Positions 33,884 to 43,633 of a stretch of DNA of 64,000 nucleotides are shown here, in pieces. Both the position numbers and the translations under genes were made by a program. The stretch lies in the NCBI RefSeq assembly GCF_002633015.1, contig NZ_NSIU01000003.1:1-64000 (forward strand), given 5' to 3'. The DNA comes from Sulfuricurvum sp. PD_MW2. Its GTDB lineage: Bacteria > Campylobacterota > Campylobacteria > Campylobacterales > Sulfurimonadaceae. Numbering within the stretch: the first letter of the stretch is position 1; the number at the start of each line of letters is the position of its first letter. Below the pieces are notes generated by a model, which saw only the letters and a program-made list of their open reading frames with translations, made no database searches and was not told where the DNA came from.

Positions 33884-35692
33884 ATGATTGAGCAAATCCG
33901 TTCCCTTCCGCACCAAGCGGGGATCTATCAATATTTAGACGACGCGGGGAGAATCCTCTACATCGGCAAAGCGAAAGATCTCTCCAAACGGGTTAAAAGC
34001 TATTTCAATCTTACCCCGCACCTTTCTCCCAAAACATCCTTATCCTTACGTATTCAGAAGATGCTTTCCGAAACCGTGGGACTCCATTACATCATCGTTG
34101 AAAATGAACACGATGCCCTGATTCTCGAAAACTCGCTCATCAAACAGCTCAAACCAAAATACAATATTCTCTTACGCGATGACAAAACATACCCTTATCT
34201 CTATATCGATATGGAAGAGACATATCCCCGTTTCGAACTCACCCGGAAGGTCATCAAGGGAAAAGGGATCCGATATTTTGGCCCATTCTCGGTTGGGGCA
34301 CGAGACATTCTCGACTCGCTGTACGAACTGCTAAAGTTGGTTCAAAAAAAAAGTTGCCTCAAAGGGAAAAAAAGCTGTCTTTTTTACCAAACGAAACAGT
34401 GCTTGGCTCCGTGTGAGTTTCCTATTGCACGAGATAGCTATCTGCCAATGGTACATCAAGGGATCGAATGGATTCAAAATAAACGGCTTCTCATAAAAGA
34501 GTTGAGTGCAAAAATGGAATTTTATTCCGAATCTCTCCGCTTTGAAGAAGCGATGGCGTTACGAGACCGTATTGATCGCATTTCAAAAAGTGAAATCACG
34601 TCTCAAATCGATTTGGCATCAACGGAAAACTATGACGTGTTCGCTATTGTGGCGAGTGAATCGCGTGCTTGCATCCTGCGTCTCTTTATCCGAGAGGGAA
34701 AAGTCGCTTCCAGCACACACGATTTTGTCCCGATCACCCCTTATTTTTCACTCGATGAAGCATACGAACGGACTTTGATCGGATTTTACGGAAACGAAAA
34801 ACCTCCTATAATCGCCCCTATCATTACCGCGCACTCGTTTGAATCAAGCGAGTGGGTTTTAGAACACCTCAGTCAGCTCTTCGGGAAAAAAGCAGTTCTT
34901 GAAGTACCGCAGAGGGGTGCAAAAAAAGAGCTGATCGATCTTGCGTTAACAAATGCTCATGAGTTGCTCCGAGCTCCGCAACCTACCAAAGAGGTACTAT
35001 TGGATCAAGTCCGAGAGTTATTCGAACTCGATACCCTTCCGCATCGGATTGAAGTATTTGATAACTCTCATCACGGCGGAATTGGAACAGTCGGGGCAAT
35101 GATTACCTATGAAAACGGTCATTTTGATAAAAAAGGGTACCGTACCTACCATCTCCAAAGCCGCGATGAATACTCCCAAATGTCCGAGATGCTTCGTCGC
35201 CGAATTGAAGGATTCGAATCAAATCCTCCCCCCGATTTATGGGTCATTGATGGCGGTTCAACGCTGCGGACACTGGCAATCGATCTCCTAACTTCTTATG
35301 GAATTTATCTCGATGTCATCGCCATCAGTAAAGAGAAAATCGACGCGAAATCGCATCGGGCAAAAGGTTCAGCCCGCGATATCCTCCATACACAAAATTC
35401 CCTTTTCCGATTGGAACCTACCGACAAACGTCTTCAATTTATCCAAATGCTGCGCGATGAAGCACATCGAAGTGCAATAACATTTCACAAAAAAACAAAA
35501 TTAAAAATGGATCAGGAGTCAAAACTACTGAGCGTGCACGGTATCAGTCAAGCAAAAATACACAAGCTCATCGACTATTTCGGAACATTTGAATCGATAG
35601 CAAAGAGCGATTTTCAGACACTTGTAGAGCTTGTCGGACAAAAAGATGCCGAAAACATACAAAAGCATTATAGAGGAGATGGTTCTAAGTAA
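33884..35692 (+). CDS. uvrC: UvrABC excinuclease subunit C
   Basis: Nucleotide-excision-repair nuclease that makes both incisions after UvrAB damage recognition; 602 residues. The GIY-YIG domain is at the N-terminus (AGIYQYLDDAGRILYIGKAKDL in parts), followed by the Cys cluster, the UVR motif (FEEAMALRDRIDRI), the RNase H-like domain with DNSHHGG and VIDGG, and a C-terminal HhH region (LLSVHGISQAKIHKLIDYFG). ATG 33884 gives the family N-terminus MIEQIRSLP; TATAAT at 33844-33849 lies about 35 bases before it. Longer frames would include that promoter. It is divergent from the lipoprotein/nadB/nhaD operon. Confidence 0.96.
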   Translation: MIEQIRSLPHQAGIYQYLDDAGRILYIGKAKDLSKRVKSYFNLTPHLSPKTSLSLRIQKMLSETVGLHYIIVENEHDALILENSLIKQLKPKYNILLRDDKTYPYLYIDMEETYPRFELTRKVIKGKGIRYFGPFSVGARDILDSLYELLKLVQKKSCLKGKKSCLFYQTKQCLAPCEFPIARDSYLPMVHQGIEWIQNKRLLIKELSAKMEFYSESLRFEEAMALRDRIDRISKSEITSQIDLASTENYDVFAIVASESRACILRLFIREGKVASSTHDFVPITPYFSLDEAYERTLIGFYGNEKPPIIAPIITAHSFESSEWVLEHLSQLFGKKAVLEVPQRGAKKELIDLALTNAHELLRAPQPTKEVLLDQVRELFELDTLPHRIEVFDNSHHGGIGTVGAMITYENGHFDKKGYRTYHLQSRDEYSQMSEMLRRRIEGFESNPPPDLWVIDGGSTLRTLAIDLLTSYGIYLDVIAISKEKIDAKSHRAKGSARDILHTQNSLFRLEPTDKRLQFIQMLRDEAHRSAITFHKKTKLKMDQESKLLSVHGISQAKIHKLIDYFGTFESIAKSDFQTLVELVGQKDAENIQKHYRGDGSK

Positions 35693-35759
35693 TCTTTTAT
35701 GGAGTTTATGCCATATTCCACAGATTATGTTTTCAACAGTTTTTTAGCAAAGGGGTCAC

Positions 35760-36176
35760 ATGATACAAAAACCTACTCCGGTGGATGAAGAATACGAATT
35801 CGAAGGACGTGCCATAGTAAGCGAAACCGACCTAAAAGGGACCATTACCTTTGCTAACCGAAAATTTTGCGAAATCTCCGGTTATAGTGTCGATGAACTA
35901 ATCGGAGAACCGCATAACATTATCCGCCACCCCGACATGCCCAAAGCCGCATTTGCTCAAATGTGGCAAACCATCCAATCAGGAACACTCTGGCACGGTT
36001 TAGTCAAAAATCTACGAAAAGACGGCCGTTACTACTGGGTCGATACCGAAGTGACCCCAACCTATGATGAAAATGGGAAAGTAAAAGGGTATATGGCTGC
36101 ACGTAAACCTGCTTCGCGCAAAAACATAGAAGAAACCGCAGAGCTTTACCGCAAAATGCTTGAGCAAGAACAATAA
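35760..36176 (+). CDS. PAS-domain protein (Aer-like)
   Basis: A 138-residue protein that is essentially one PAS domain: DLKGTITFANRKFCEISGYSVDELIGEPHNIIRHPDMP is the Aer-type core split by a typical RHPDMP turn, followed by WHGLVKNLRKDGRYYWVDTEVTP. This is the redox (FAD-binding) or energy-taxis type of PAS, but without a transducer or kinase domain; a short C-terminal helix with Glu/Lys may pair with a partner. It is followed nine bases later by the HPt protein and then the hybrid kinase, so it probably feeds a signal into that pathway. A ribosome-binding AAAGGGG precedes ATG 35760. Confidence 0.88.
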   Translation: MIQKPTPVDEEYEFEGRAIVSETDLKGTITFANRKFCEISGYSVDELIGEPHNIIRHPDMPKAAFAQMWQTIQSGTLWHGLVKNLRKDGRYYWVDTEVTPTYDENGKVKGYMAARKPASRKNIEETAELYRKMLEQEQ

Positions 36177-36185
36177 GGGGCATAA

Positions 36186-37832
36186 GTGCTATTTTATAAT
36201 CACAAACAAGAATTTATCGGGATTGACGAAGAGGGACTAAAACTCTTGAACTATCCCTCCATTGAAGATCTCTTAAGTGTTTGCAATGACGTTGCTGATC
36301 TTTTTGCCAAAGAACCCGGATATATTCACAATTTCAAAAGTTTCGGATGGATTGACTTTCTTTTGCATGCCGATTCGGATGCACGCTCTGCAATCGTTCA
36401 CGGAAACGGCCGAACATTCTCGTGCACCCTTCATGTCCATAGCCTCTTTTTAGCCGAAAATCCTTCTCAAAACGGCTATATCATCGAGATGACACATATC
36501 CAATCCTTGAGTGGAGAAGAGATTAAGCCTCACCATATTGCAGAGAATCTTAAACAAGAGGTCAAACCAGCACCGATTCAAACACCATCTTATACAGAAA
36601 GTTCACCATCCATTTTACCGAGCTATGAGCATATTATCCCGACAACACTTAGCGAACCAGATGTACTGGATGTTCCCGCTTTCAATGAATCAGGTCTCAA
36701 CGATGAACCATTAGATAATTTGTATGCAAACCTTACATCGCCGCTGAGTGATGAAGAACTTCACTATGAATTTACCCCTGAAGCTTCTTTACCGATAAAA
36801 GAACCGGCACCGGTACAAGAAATTCAACCTGAGCCAAAAGTTGATCTTCCGATGCTGGGAGATGTTAAGTACAGTAACGCAGAAAAAGCATTTATCAATA
36901 CGTTAAAAGTTGATAAATCTTATCGTTTTGACCCGAATGTAGCTGCAAAAGAGTTGGGATTACCGGTTGATCTCATACAAGAGTTTATCGGTGATTTTAT
37001 TCAACAATCCCATGAATTCAAAGAAGAGTTATTCGAAGCAGTCCTCAAAGGGGATATCAACAATCTAAAAATATTATCCCACAAGCTCAAAGGGGTTGCT
37101 GCAAATCTGCGTATTGAAGATGCTTTCGAAACACTCAGCATCATCAATACTTCGTCTGATCCGGTCGAAATTGAAGCAAACCTCAAATATTTTTACAGCA
37201 TTATCAATAAACTGGAAGGGAAAGAGTTATTGCTCAGCAATACTCAACTTATCGAAGAAATAACCCCAAGTATTCCAGCAAATGATGATCTGTATGCCTT
37301 TTCCCCAAAAGATGCAGAAGAACCTCTTTTCCCTGAAGAGAAATCATCGACATCTGCTTTGAATACCTCATTACGTGATGATGACATCTATTCATTTGCA
37401 CTCAAAGACAATGATTCGCTCATCGTTCATGAAGAAGAGCTTTCCCCTACTATTAATCTTGATGAAGATCTCACATCAACCTCCTTTGATAATCAACCGG
37501 CATTCTCCAGTACTGTTTCTGAGCCAATGCAACCTCTAAACTACAACAAAACGGTTGTAGCGGGTGAGCTTGGTATCGAACAGAGTTTCTTCAATGAGCT
37601 TGTCGAGGAATACAAACACGATGCTATGCGCGCTGCAAAAGAGATCAGTGCTTCAATCAGTGCTTTTGACACTCACGCTTGGAAAAAAACTGCCTCCCAG
37701 CTCAAAGGGATTAGTGATAATTTACGCCTTAGTGAGATTTCTGAAGAACTGGCTATATTATCACAGACTAACGATGCACAAGAAGCGAACAAAGCATCCA
37801 AAAGACTCAACAATTTTCTTGAGCAATTATAA
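36186..37832 (+). CDS. Two-HPt phosphotransfer protein
   Basis: A 548-residue protein starting at GTG 36186 behind AAGGGG. The N-terminal 110 residues look like a PAS-related sensor fold. A low-complexity Pro/Glu-rich linker follows, then an HPt domain with the acceptor His299 in LSHKLKGVAANLRI. After a second Ser/Glu-rich linker a copy of the same fold appears at about 460-548, but the aligned segment reads TASQLKGISDNLRL, with Ser504 in place of His, so it cannot be phosphorylated in the usual way. It lies between the PAS gene and the hybrid kinase. The natural role is to carry phosphate from the hybrid kinase receiver to the CheY-like regulator. Confidence 0.85.
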   Translation: MLFYNHKQEFIGIDEEGLKLLNYPSIEDLLSVCNDVADLFAKEPGYIHNFKSFGWIDFLLHADSDARSAIVHGNGRTFSCTLHVHSLFLAENPSQNGYIIEMTHIQSLSGEEIKPHHIAENLKQEVKPAPIQTPSYTESSPSILPSYEHIIPTTLSEPDVLDVPAFNESGLNDEPLDNLYANLTSPLSDEELHYEFTPEASLPIKEPAPVQEIQPEPKVDLPMLGDVKYSNAEKAFINTLKVDKSYRFDPNVAAKELGLPVDLIQEFIGDFIQQSHEFKEELFEAVLKGDINNLKILSHKLKGVAANLRIEDAFETLSIINTSSDPVEIEANLKYFYSIINKLEGKELLLSNTQLIEEITPSIPANDDLYAFSPKDAEEPLFPEEKSSTSALNTSLRDDDIYSFALKDNDSLIVHEEELSPTINLDEDLTSTSFDNQPAFSSTVSEPMQPLNYNKTVVAGELGIEQSFFNELVEEYKHDAMRAAKEISASISAFDTHAWKKTASQLKGISDNLRLSEISEELAILSQTNDAQEANKASKRLNNFLEQL

Positions 37833-37845
37833 ATAGGGAGACATT

Positions 37846-40800
37846 ATGCAATTAGGACTTCGAAACCGACTTCGTGTTATCAGTCTCTTACCGATTCTGA
37901 TATTATTTACCCTTGCGAGTTATTACGTTTACCACTCTTATACAAGCTACAAAGGAGCCGGTCAACTCCAAGTACGATTGGAAGGGAACAAACAGCTTAA
38001 CGACTTGATTAACAACCTCTCCCGTGAACGTGGAATGACTGTAATGTATATGGGGAATGCTTCTCCTGCCACCTTGAAATCTCTTCAAGCACAGCGTGCT
38101 ATTGTTGATCAAAAAATCGATGCATATCAAAAACATCTTTCCAGTATTGAACAAATTAGCCCTGAAGAGGCGAAAAAAGCAACTGCACTTTCTAAATTAA
38201 TCGGTGATTTAGAAAAAAACATTCTCATCTCTCGCCCCTTAGTCGATAAAGGGACAGCCCATTTCAACTATATCTTTAGTGATTTGTACGGGAAAACCGA
38301 AGAACGTTTGATTAACGAACTTGCTGATCTTGCTTCTTTGAATTTTGATGAAGAAGTGAATTCCCTCTCTTATGCTTATCTCTCATTGGTTCGTGCAAAT
38401 GAGTTCAGCAGTATCGAACGTGACTACATTACCTATGTACTTTCACGCGCAACACCGTTATCAGAAGAAGAATTAAACAAATGGCTCTCCCTCATTGCAA
38501 AAGCCGATACCTTCAATCTCGAAGGGATGAATAACAAATCGATTCAATCACAACTCCAATCCACACTTTACAGTGAAGACAATACGGAGCTATTTTTAGA
38601 CATCACTACCGAACGAACGGCTATTTTGCAAAAAAGTACAACCGGAGCCTATGAGACTCAATCGGGCATCTGGTTCGCAATGATTTCCGAAAAAGTCGAT
38701 GCGATCAATGAAGCGGAAAAAGTACTTATCAGCGCGATGGATGAACGGGCATCTGTTGTCAAAAACCAAGCGGTACAAGTGCTTATGATTGCTGTTTCTA
38801 TCTGGATTCTAGGTGTTTTGGTTGCAATTTTGGGTTATTTTTTCTCCGCAGAGATTACTACCAACATTAAAAATCTTGAATCCGTATTGCGCCGTGTTGC
38901 CGAAGACACCCATGACAGTGAAGCCGAAATACTCAGCCATACCATTAATCTCGATACCGCTGCCGGAACTGCACAGGCGTATGCTCTCTTGGAACGTATT
39001 ATCGAACAAACGATTAACGATAAACAATTCGCGATGGAAGCTTCCGAGGCCAAATCGATGTTTTTGGCCAATATGTCCCATGAGATCCGAACACCGCTCA
39101 ATGGTATCGTAGGTTTTACCGAACTGCTTAAAGATACGGAACTTCACGATGAACAGCGTGAATTCATCGATATTATTGAAAAAAGTTCAGAGAATCTTCT
39201 CGAAATTATCAATAATATTCTCGACCTTTCAAAAATCGAAAGTAATAAACTGGAAATTGAAGAGATTGTATTTAATCCGATCGATGAATTTGAAAGTGCC
39301 GTCGAAGTGTATGCCGTCCGTGCCTCTGAAAAGCATATCGACCTTGCTTGTTACATTGATCCGAGTCTTGAACGACCGCTCAAAGGGGATCCGACCAAAA
39401 TCAAAGAGGTTATTATCAACCTTCTCTCCAACGCCGTCAAATTTACAAACAGCGGAGGAGCAATCAGCGTCGATATCCGTCGTGTCGAGTCGGAAACACT
39501 TAACCGTGCATGCGTCCGTTTTCAAGTCAAAGATAACGGAATCGGGGTTACAAGTGAACAACGTTCACGAATTTTTGAAGCCTTTTCACAAGCCGATACC
39601 TCTATTACACGTAAATACGGCGGAACAGGACTTGGGCTTACCATTTCAAGCCGTTTTGTCGAATTGATGGGAAGCAAACTCGATCTTGAAAGTGAACCTG
39701 GTAATGGAACCACGTTCTTCTTTACTCTTGAGTTTGAAGAGATTGAGACGCTCAATGAATCTCTCAAAGGCTCTTTCTCCAATATTAATGCCGTTATTTT
39801 GGAAAGCCACTCCAAGAAAAAACTCCAAAATACCTACCTTAAAGAGTATCTAGATTATTTTGGTGTGAGCTATACAACCTTCCATGAGCTTGATGAACTA
39901 AAAATCTTAGAGCGGCAAGTCAACTACGATTTGCTCTTTATCGATAACGATTACTCAAGCGATGAAGACCTTTTGGCATATTCATCCTCCCAAGAGCAAT
40001 TGGTACTGATTACAAAATCGTTTTATATGAAAAAAATCGACTCTATGGGAATCGATATTTTCAAAGTTCTCTACGAACCGCTCAATAGTTCTAAAATTCG
40101 TTCAACGTTGGATGCTTATGACGCAGAAGCATTCAGCAATCGAAAAGTAAAACTTTCACGCCGCAAAAAATTCGATGAGAAAAACTCCCGCTTTGCTGCG
40201 ACCGCACTCGTTGCCGAAGACAATGTAATTAATCAAAAGCTGATTCGTCGAACGTTAGAGGATTTAGGACTTGAAATCACTATCGCCAATAACGGTCTTG
40301 AAGCATTTGAAAAACGTAAAAACGGCAATTTCGACATCATCTTTATGGATATTCAAATGCCAGTACTAGACGGTATCGAAGCAACCCAAGAAATTTTGGA
40401 TTTTGAAGAGGACTATGGACAAACCCATATCCCGATTATCGCTTTGACGGCAAATGCCCTTAAAGGGGATCGAGAACGATTTATGTCTGCAGGAATGGAT
40501 GAATATACCACAAAACCATTGGTGAGAAGTGAAATTATTACATTGCTTAATAACTTTCTCTCTCACAAAATTATAGAGATCAATACCATCCCAAAATCAG
40601 CCGAAGATATCGTTCATATTTCTCAAGAAACTTCTCCTGCGAGTGAAATAGGTGATATAGCGGAACATACTATTGAAGAAGAAACTATTCTCCCTGTCGA
40701 AGAACCTGTTCATAAAGATGAACCGATCATAGGAATGAATGAAACTGAAAGCCTGAGCATAGAAACTCACCCCGTCTCAGCTTATGATGCCGATATTTTA

Positions 40801-41133
40801 ATAGCCAAACAAAATATGCTGGAATTAAAACTCTTTACCCGTATTTTGGATGATCTTGGTTATACCTATAAAACAGCCACTTCAACCGAAGCATTAAGTA
40901 ATGAACTGCGCGATCATCACTATAAACTCGCTTTATTTGATAAAACACTCAATGGGTTAAACCTCAAGGATCTCTATGATATAATCCATAATACTAAGAG
41001 CGAAACATCGTTAGTGATGCTGATCGATCCAAGCGCTCCGGAAAATAGTGAAGATGCTATGTATGTTCATGAGATCATCAAAAACATCATCAATAAAGAT
41101 TTATTACGTCTTGTTTTTGAAAAATTTATCTAA
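37846..41133 (+). CDS. Hybrid histidine kinase with NIT sensor
   Basis: A 1095-residue membrane kinase. An N-terminal helix (about 9-30) leads to a periplasmic NIT-like nitrate/nitrite-sensing domain (LSRERGMTVMYM, QAQRAIVDQKID). A second helix near residue 310 leads to HisKA with His412 in MSHEIRTPLNG and a HATPase domain with TGLGLTIS. Three receiver-like modules follow: the first (about 650-760) lacks the conserved Lys-Pro, the second is complete with Asp835 in FMDIQMPVLDG and the TKPL lysine, and the third (about 985-1095) has lost the acidic pocket (ILIAKQN). The middle receiver is the probable phosphate exit. Preceded by the HPt gene by 13 bases and followed by a CheY-like gene by 19. 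Confidence 0.9.
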   Translation: MQLGLRNRLRVISLLPILILFTLASYYVYHSYTSYKGAGQLQVRLEGNKQLNDLINNLSRERGMTVMYMGNASPATLKSLQAQRAIVDQKIDAYQKHLSSIEQISPEEAKKATALSKLIGDLEKNILISRPLVDKGTAHFNYIFSDLYGKTEERLINELADLASLNFDEEVNSLSYAYLSLVRANEFSSIERDYITYVLSRATPLSEEELNKWLSLIAKADTFNLEGMNNKSIQSQLQSTLYSEDNTELFLDITTERTAILQKSTTGAYETQSGIWFAMISEKVDAINEAEKVLISAMDERASVVKNQAVQVLMIAVSIWILGVLVAILGYFFSAEITTNIKNLESVLRRVAEDTHDSEAEILSHTINLDTAAGTAQAYALLERIIEQTINDKQFAMEASEAKSMFLANMSHEIRTPLNGIVGFTELLKDTELHDEQREFIDIIEKSSENLLEIINNILDLSKIESNKLEIEEIVFNPIDEFESAVEVYAVRASEKHIDLACYIDPSLERPLKGDPTKIKEVIINLLSNAVKFTNSGGAISVDIRRVESETLNRACVRFQVKDNGIGVTSEQRSRIFEAFSQADTSITRKYGGTGLGLTISSRFVELMGSKLDLESEPGNGTTFFFTLEFEEIETLNESLKGSFSNINAVILESHSKKKLQNTYLKEYLDYFGVSYTTFHELDELKILERQVNYDLLFIDNDYSSDEDLLAYSSSQEQLVLITKSFYMKKIDSMGIDIFKVLYEPLNSSKIRSTLDAYDAEAFSNRKVKLSRRKKFDEKNSRFAATALVAEDNVINQKLIRRTLEDLGLEITIANNGLEAFEKRKNGNFDIIFMDIQMPVLDGIEATQEILDFEEDYGQTHIPIIALTANALKGDRERFMSAGMDEYTTKPLVRSEIITLLNNFLSHKIIEINTIPKSAEDIVHISQETSPASEIGDIAEHTIEEETILPVEEPVHKDEPIIGMNETESLSIETHPVSAYDADILIAKQNMLELKLFTRILDDLGYTYKTATSTEALSNELRDHHYKLALFDKTLNGLNLKDLYDIIHNTKSETSLVMLIDPSAPENSEDAMYVHEIIKNIINKDLLRLVFEKFI

Positions 41134-41152
41134 AGAAATGGGGAAATTTTAA

Positions 41153-41530
41153 ATGGATGAGAAAAAGCTCAAAGTCCTTGCTGTTGATGATGATATGATC
41201 AACCTCAAGCTACTAAAAACCATGCTAATGAAAACTCCCCATGTCTCTTCTGTCGTAGAGGCTAAAAATGGAGCTGATGCCATCGGTGTATTGAAAGCTC
41301 AAAATGACATTGATATTATTCTTTTGGATATTATCATGCCTGTAATGGGCGGAATTGAAATGCTCAAAGTGATCCGCGCCGATGAATCACTGCGACAACT
41401 CCCCGTTATCGTACTTACCACCGATGAAACAAAAAAAGGTGAAGCATTGGAGTGCGGTGCTAACGGTTTTTTAATGAAACCGGTTCGTGAAAAAGATGTT
41501 GTTGCCAAAATAACTCAATTGGCGCTTTAA
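41153..41530 (+). CDS. Stand-alone CheY-like response regulator
   Basis: A 125-residue receiver with no output domain: acidic pocket AVDDD, phospho-acceptor Asp in ILLDIIMPVMGG (about residue 62), the Thr of LTTD and the Lys of MKPV are all present. Such regulators usually act by protein-protein binding, for example on flagellar or pilus motors. It is the last gene of the PAS/HPt/hybrid-kinase operon, 19 bases after it, and is followed by a strong terminator, so it is the likely output. RBS GGGGAAA precedes ATG 41153. Confidence 0.92.
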   Translation: MDEKKLKVLAVDDDMINLKLLKTMLMKTPHVSSVVEAKNGADAIGVLKAQNDIDIILLDIIMPVMGGIEMLKVIRADESLRQLPVIVLTTDETKKGEALECGANGFLMKPVREKDVVAKITQLAL

Positions 41531-41543
41531 TATTCTTTCTCTC

Positions 41544-41578
41544 CTTGATTGCCCTTAAAGGCAATCAAGCTATTTTTT
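41544..41578 (+). terminator. Strong terminator of the phosphorelay operon
   Basis: CTTGATTGCC (41544-41553) pairs perfectly with GGCAATCAAG (41560-41569) over a CTTAAA loop, followed by CTA and a six-base T run. It ends the plus-strand phosphorelay operon just before the stop codon of the convergent pilin operon, and may also serve that operon in reverse. Confidence 0.85.
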
Positions 41579-41581
41579 CTC

Positions 41582-42037
41582 TTACAATTTTTCCCACGAA
41601 CGTTTATGAACTTGGATAGATTCTGTTGATAAATTATGATCTCTCACCGTTGCATCGATTAATACCGTAGTATCATTGCCTGTATTCTCTGCAACCCATG
41701 CACATCCTGCGGCATGTGCTCCTCTAAAACTGTAAACCAATGAAACGCTAATATCAAACATTTCGTTTCCAGCTACTGCACCATTAGAGTTATAAACAGT
41801 AATATTGAGCTGGTTCAAACACGATCCTCCGGATGTATCGATCCCCTGTGCTCTCATAAGGGCATATTCTGTTGCACTTTGTGCCAACAATTCTGCCTGG
41901 CTTCTAAGATAACCATTTGAAATAGATTTGCTTCCGATTGCAGAATTTGATAATAGCAATGTGCCGCCTAATGCGATTAGGACTACTACAAATATGGCCA
42001 AGATCATCGCAAATCCTTTACGATTAGTAGCGAACAT
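41582..42037 (-). CDS. PilX/MshP-like prepilin
   Basis: A 151-residue exported protein. The N-terminus has a class III prepilin signal: NRKG at the cleavage site followed by FAMILAIFVVVLIALGG. Position +5 is Leu, not Glu, as in PilX/GspK-type minor pilins that sit at the tip. The rest is a globular domain with a SGGSCLNQLN motif and several Cys. ATG 42037 is chosen because AAAGGATGG lies upstream; it overlaps the previous gene by 14 bases. It is the last gene of the operon that begins with the 1525-residue protein. The nearest family is MshP; identity is from organisation and the signal only. Confidence 0.72.
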   Translation of the reverse strand: MFATNRKGFAMILAIFVVVLIALGGTLLLSNSAIGSKSISNGYLRSQAELLAQSATEYALMRAQGIDTSGGSCLNQLNITVYNSNGAVAGNEMFDISVSLVYSFRGAHAAGCAWVAENTGNDTTVLIDATVRDHNLSTESIQVHKRSWEKL

Positions 42038-42959
42038 GTACCATCCTTTCACGGCATATTTGATTTGTCGAAATGCTAGAATCACTTAAGTTTTCATCCA
42101 AACCTTCCATGCATATCTTTAATGTATAAATATTTCCGACATTAGAATTCATCTTTGTATTCGAACTATCGTATAAAATCGTAAAGTGGGTCACTTTGTT
42201 CCCCAAAAGATGTGGTGTAAAAGAACTGTATCGCTCATTGTTCCATGGCTGAAAACCACTGTACATATTAAACTCGCCATTTTTGGCACGAAATGCGTAT
42301 GCCGTCCGCATGACATAGGCACGCTTAGCATTTCCGTTAATATTCAATACTCCGTTCAACGTTAAATTGTGATCTCCGTTAATCTGCGCAACTGTACGAT
42401 ACACATCATTTGTATTCGAAGCGTTTGCCCACCCAAAACGAGTACATTCATTCGTTCCCTCAGCAATCCCTTCGCTTCGAAAAATTGCAGTAGGATTATT
42501 AACATCCACCAATGGACTCATACTATTGAGTGCGGTAAAATTGCTATCCAAAGAGATTAATCTATTTCCTATGCTTGTTACATCGCTTGACCATGCAGGC
42601 AATAATCGATTTGCACCACTATTCCAATATCCCCTTTGTCCATCTGTATCTACAGCAATAAACGCAATTGTATAGTCTTTATCGGTATCGGTATTGGTCG
42701 GGATTCCATAACACCCTGTGGCATCGTTTTCATCCAAACGGATAATTGAAGAGGATACTCCGTTTTCAAAGTACTTCGAAATTTGCTCTAGCATATGATC
42801 GGCTTCAGCCACTCGTTTAGTATATTCTCCAGTTTGATAAATGCCGTTATAGTATTGACGAACTGCTTCCAATGCCAACCCGCCGACAATACCTAAAATC
42901 ACGATAACGAACAGCACTTCAATCATTGTAAATGCTTTATTGTGTTTAAGCGTTTTCAT
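42024..42959 (-). CDS. PilW/MshO-like prepilin
   Basis: A 311-residue prepilin. The signal is NKAFTMIEVLFVIVILGIV: Ala at -1, Phe at +1 and Glu at +5, the usual processing pattern. The remainder is a long soluble head with several Cys and a repeated aromatic pattern, typical in size of PilW/MshO-type minor pilins. ATG 42959 overlaps the previous stop (ATGA). The combination of PilV-, PilW- and PilX-type pilins after a large surface protein fits an initiation/tip complex that exposes the big protein. Confidence 0.78.
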   Translation of the reverse strand: MKTLKHNKAFTMIEVLFVIVILGIVGGLALEAVRQYYNGIYQTGEYTKRVAEADHMLEQISKYFENGVSSSIIRLDENDATGCYGIPTNTDTDKDYTIAFIAVDTDGQRGYWNSGANRLLPAWSSDVTSIGNRLISLDSNFTALNSMSPLVDVNNPTAIFRSEGIAEGTNECTRFGWANASNTNDVYRTVAQINGDHNLTLNGVLNINGNAKRAYVMRTAYAFRAKNGEFNMYSGFQPWNNERYSSFTPHLLGNKVTHFTILYDSSNTKMNSNVGNIYTLKICMEGLDENLSDSSISTNQICRERMVHVRY

Positions 42960-43633
42960 TCTGCAAACTTCCCGACATTCGATTTGAAAAACGTGAATGT
43001 CATATCGACATTTGGATTATTTGCGTTATTGACTCTGGCTACAATCCGTTTTAAATGGGTCTGATTTCCGGATGCAGCTGGATTCATGTTCGTCGACGAG
43101 CCCAACGTCCATGTTGCAGTTGCAACACCGTTTGCATTGGGGCCTGTCGCCAAACCAGCGTTCACATAGCTAACGCTGTAGATAATCGGAACAGTATACA
43201 CCGTTCCACTTGTTGCATTGATCTCAAGATTATACGCATTGTTATGCAATTGTTCAATTCCGCGACTCAAGTTTAAGTCCCCGTTTGCAGGTGCAGCTCC
43301 CATCCTTGGAACATTCGAAGAACATGGTATGCTGGAGTTTGGATTGCGTCGATAGAATGTCCCGCTAACGTTTCGATCGCATTGCATATCCCCCGCAATC
43401 TGCAATGGATAGAAGCTAGGTTCGCTTGAATTTTGATCCCATCGAGCCTGAGATACTTTAGTAATTTCTCCCATCATCCTCTTTAGAATATCTTCATCAA
43501 TCATCATCCCTTTTGAAGCGTTATTCGCTATATTCATCATGGATGGAATCGTGATAACACTGATTGCAATAATAACAATTGCAAAGATAAGCTCAATCAT
43601 GGCCATAGCCCTACGCATTGCTATACTTCTCAT
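42956..43633 (-). CDS. PilV/MshD-like prepilin
   Basis: A 225-residue prepilin-like protein. A basic leader (MRSIAMRRA) precedes the hydrophobic segment MAMIELIFAIVIIAI with Glu at +5 if cleavage follows the Ala of RRA. The head is rich in Asn and Ser and has a CDRN...CSS cysteine pair. The start ATG 43633 overlaps the stop of the 1525-residue gene as TAATG, so the two are translationally coupled; an ATG at 43618 is also possible. It is followed by the PilW-like gene with an ATGA overlap. It probably joins the same pseudopilin tip assembly. Confidence 0.75.
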   Translation of the reverse strand: MRSIAMRRAMAMIELIFAIVIIAISVITIPSMMNIANNASKGMMIDEDILKRMMGEITKVSQARWDQNSSEPSFYPLQIAGDMQCDRNVSGTFYRRNPNSSIPCSSNVPRMGAAPANGDLNLSRGIEQLHNNAYNLEINATSGTVYTVPIIYSVSYVNAGLATGPNANGVATATWTLGSSTNMNPAASGNQTHLKRIVARVNNANNPNVDMTFTFFKSNVGKFAE

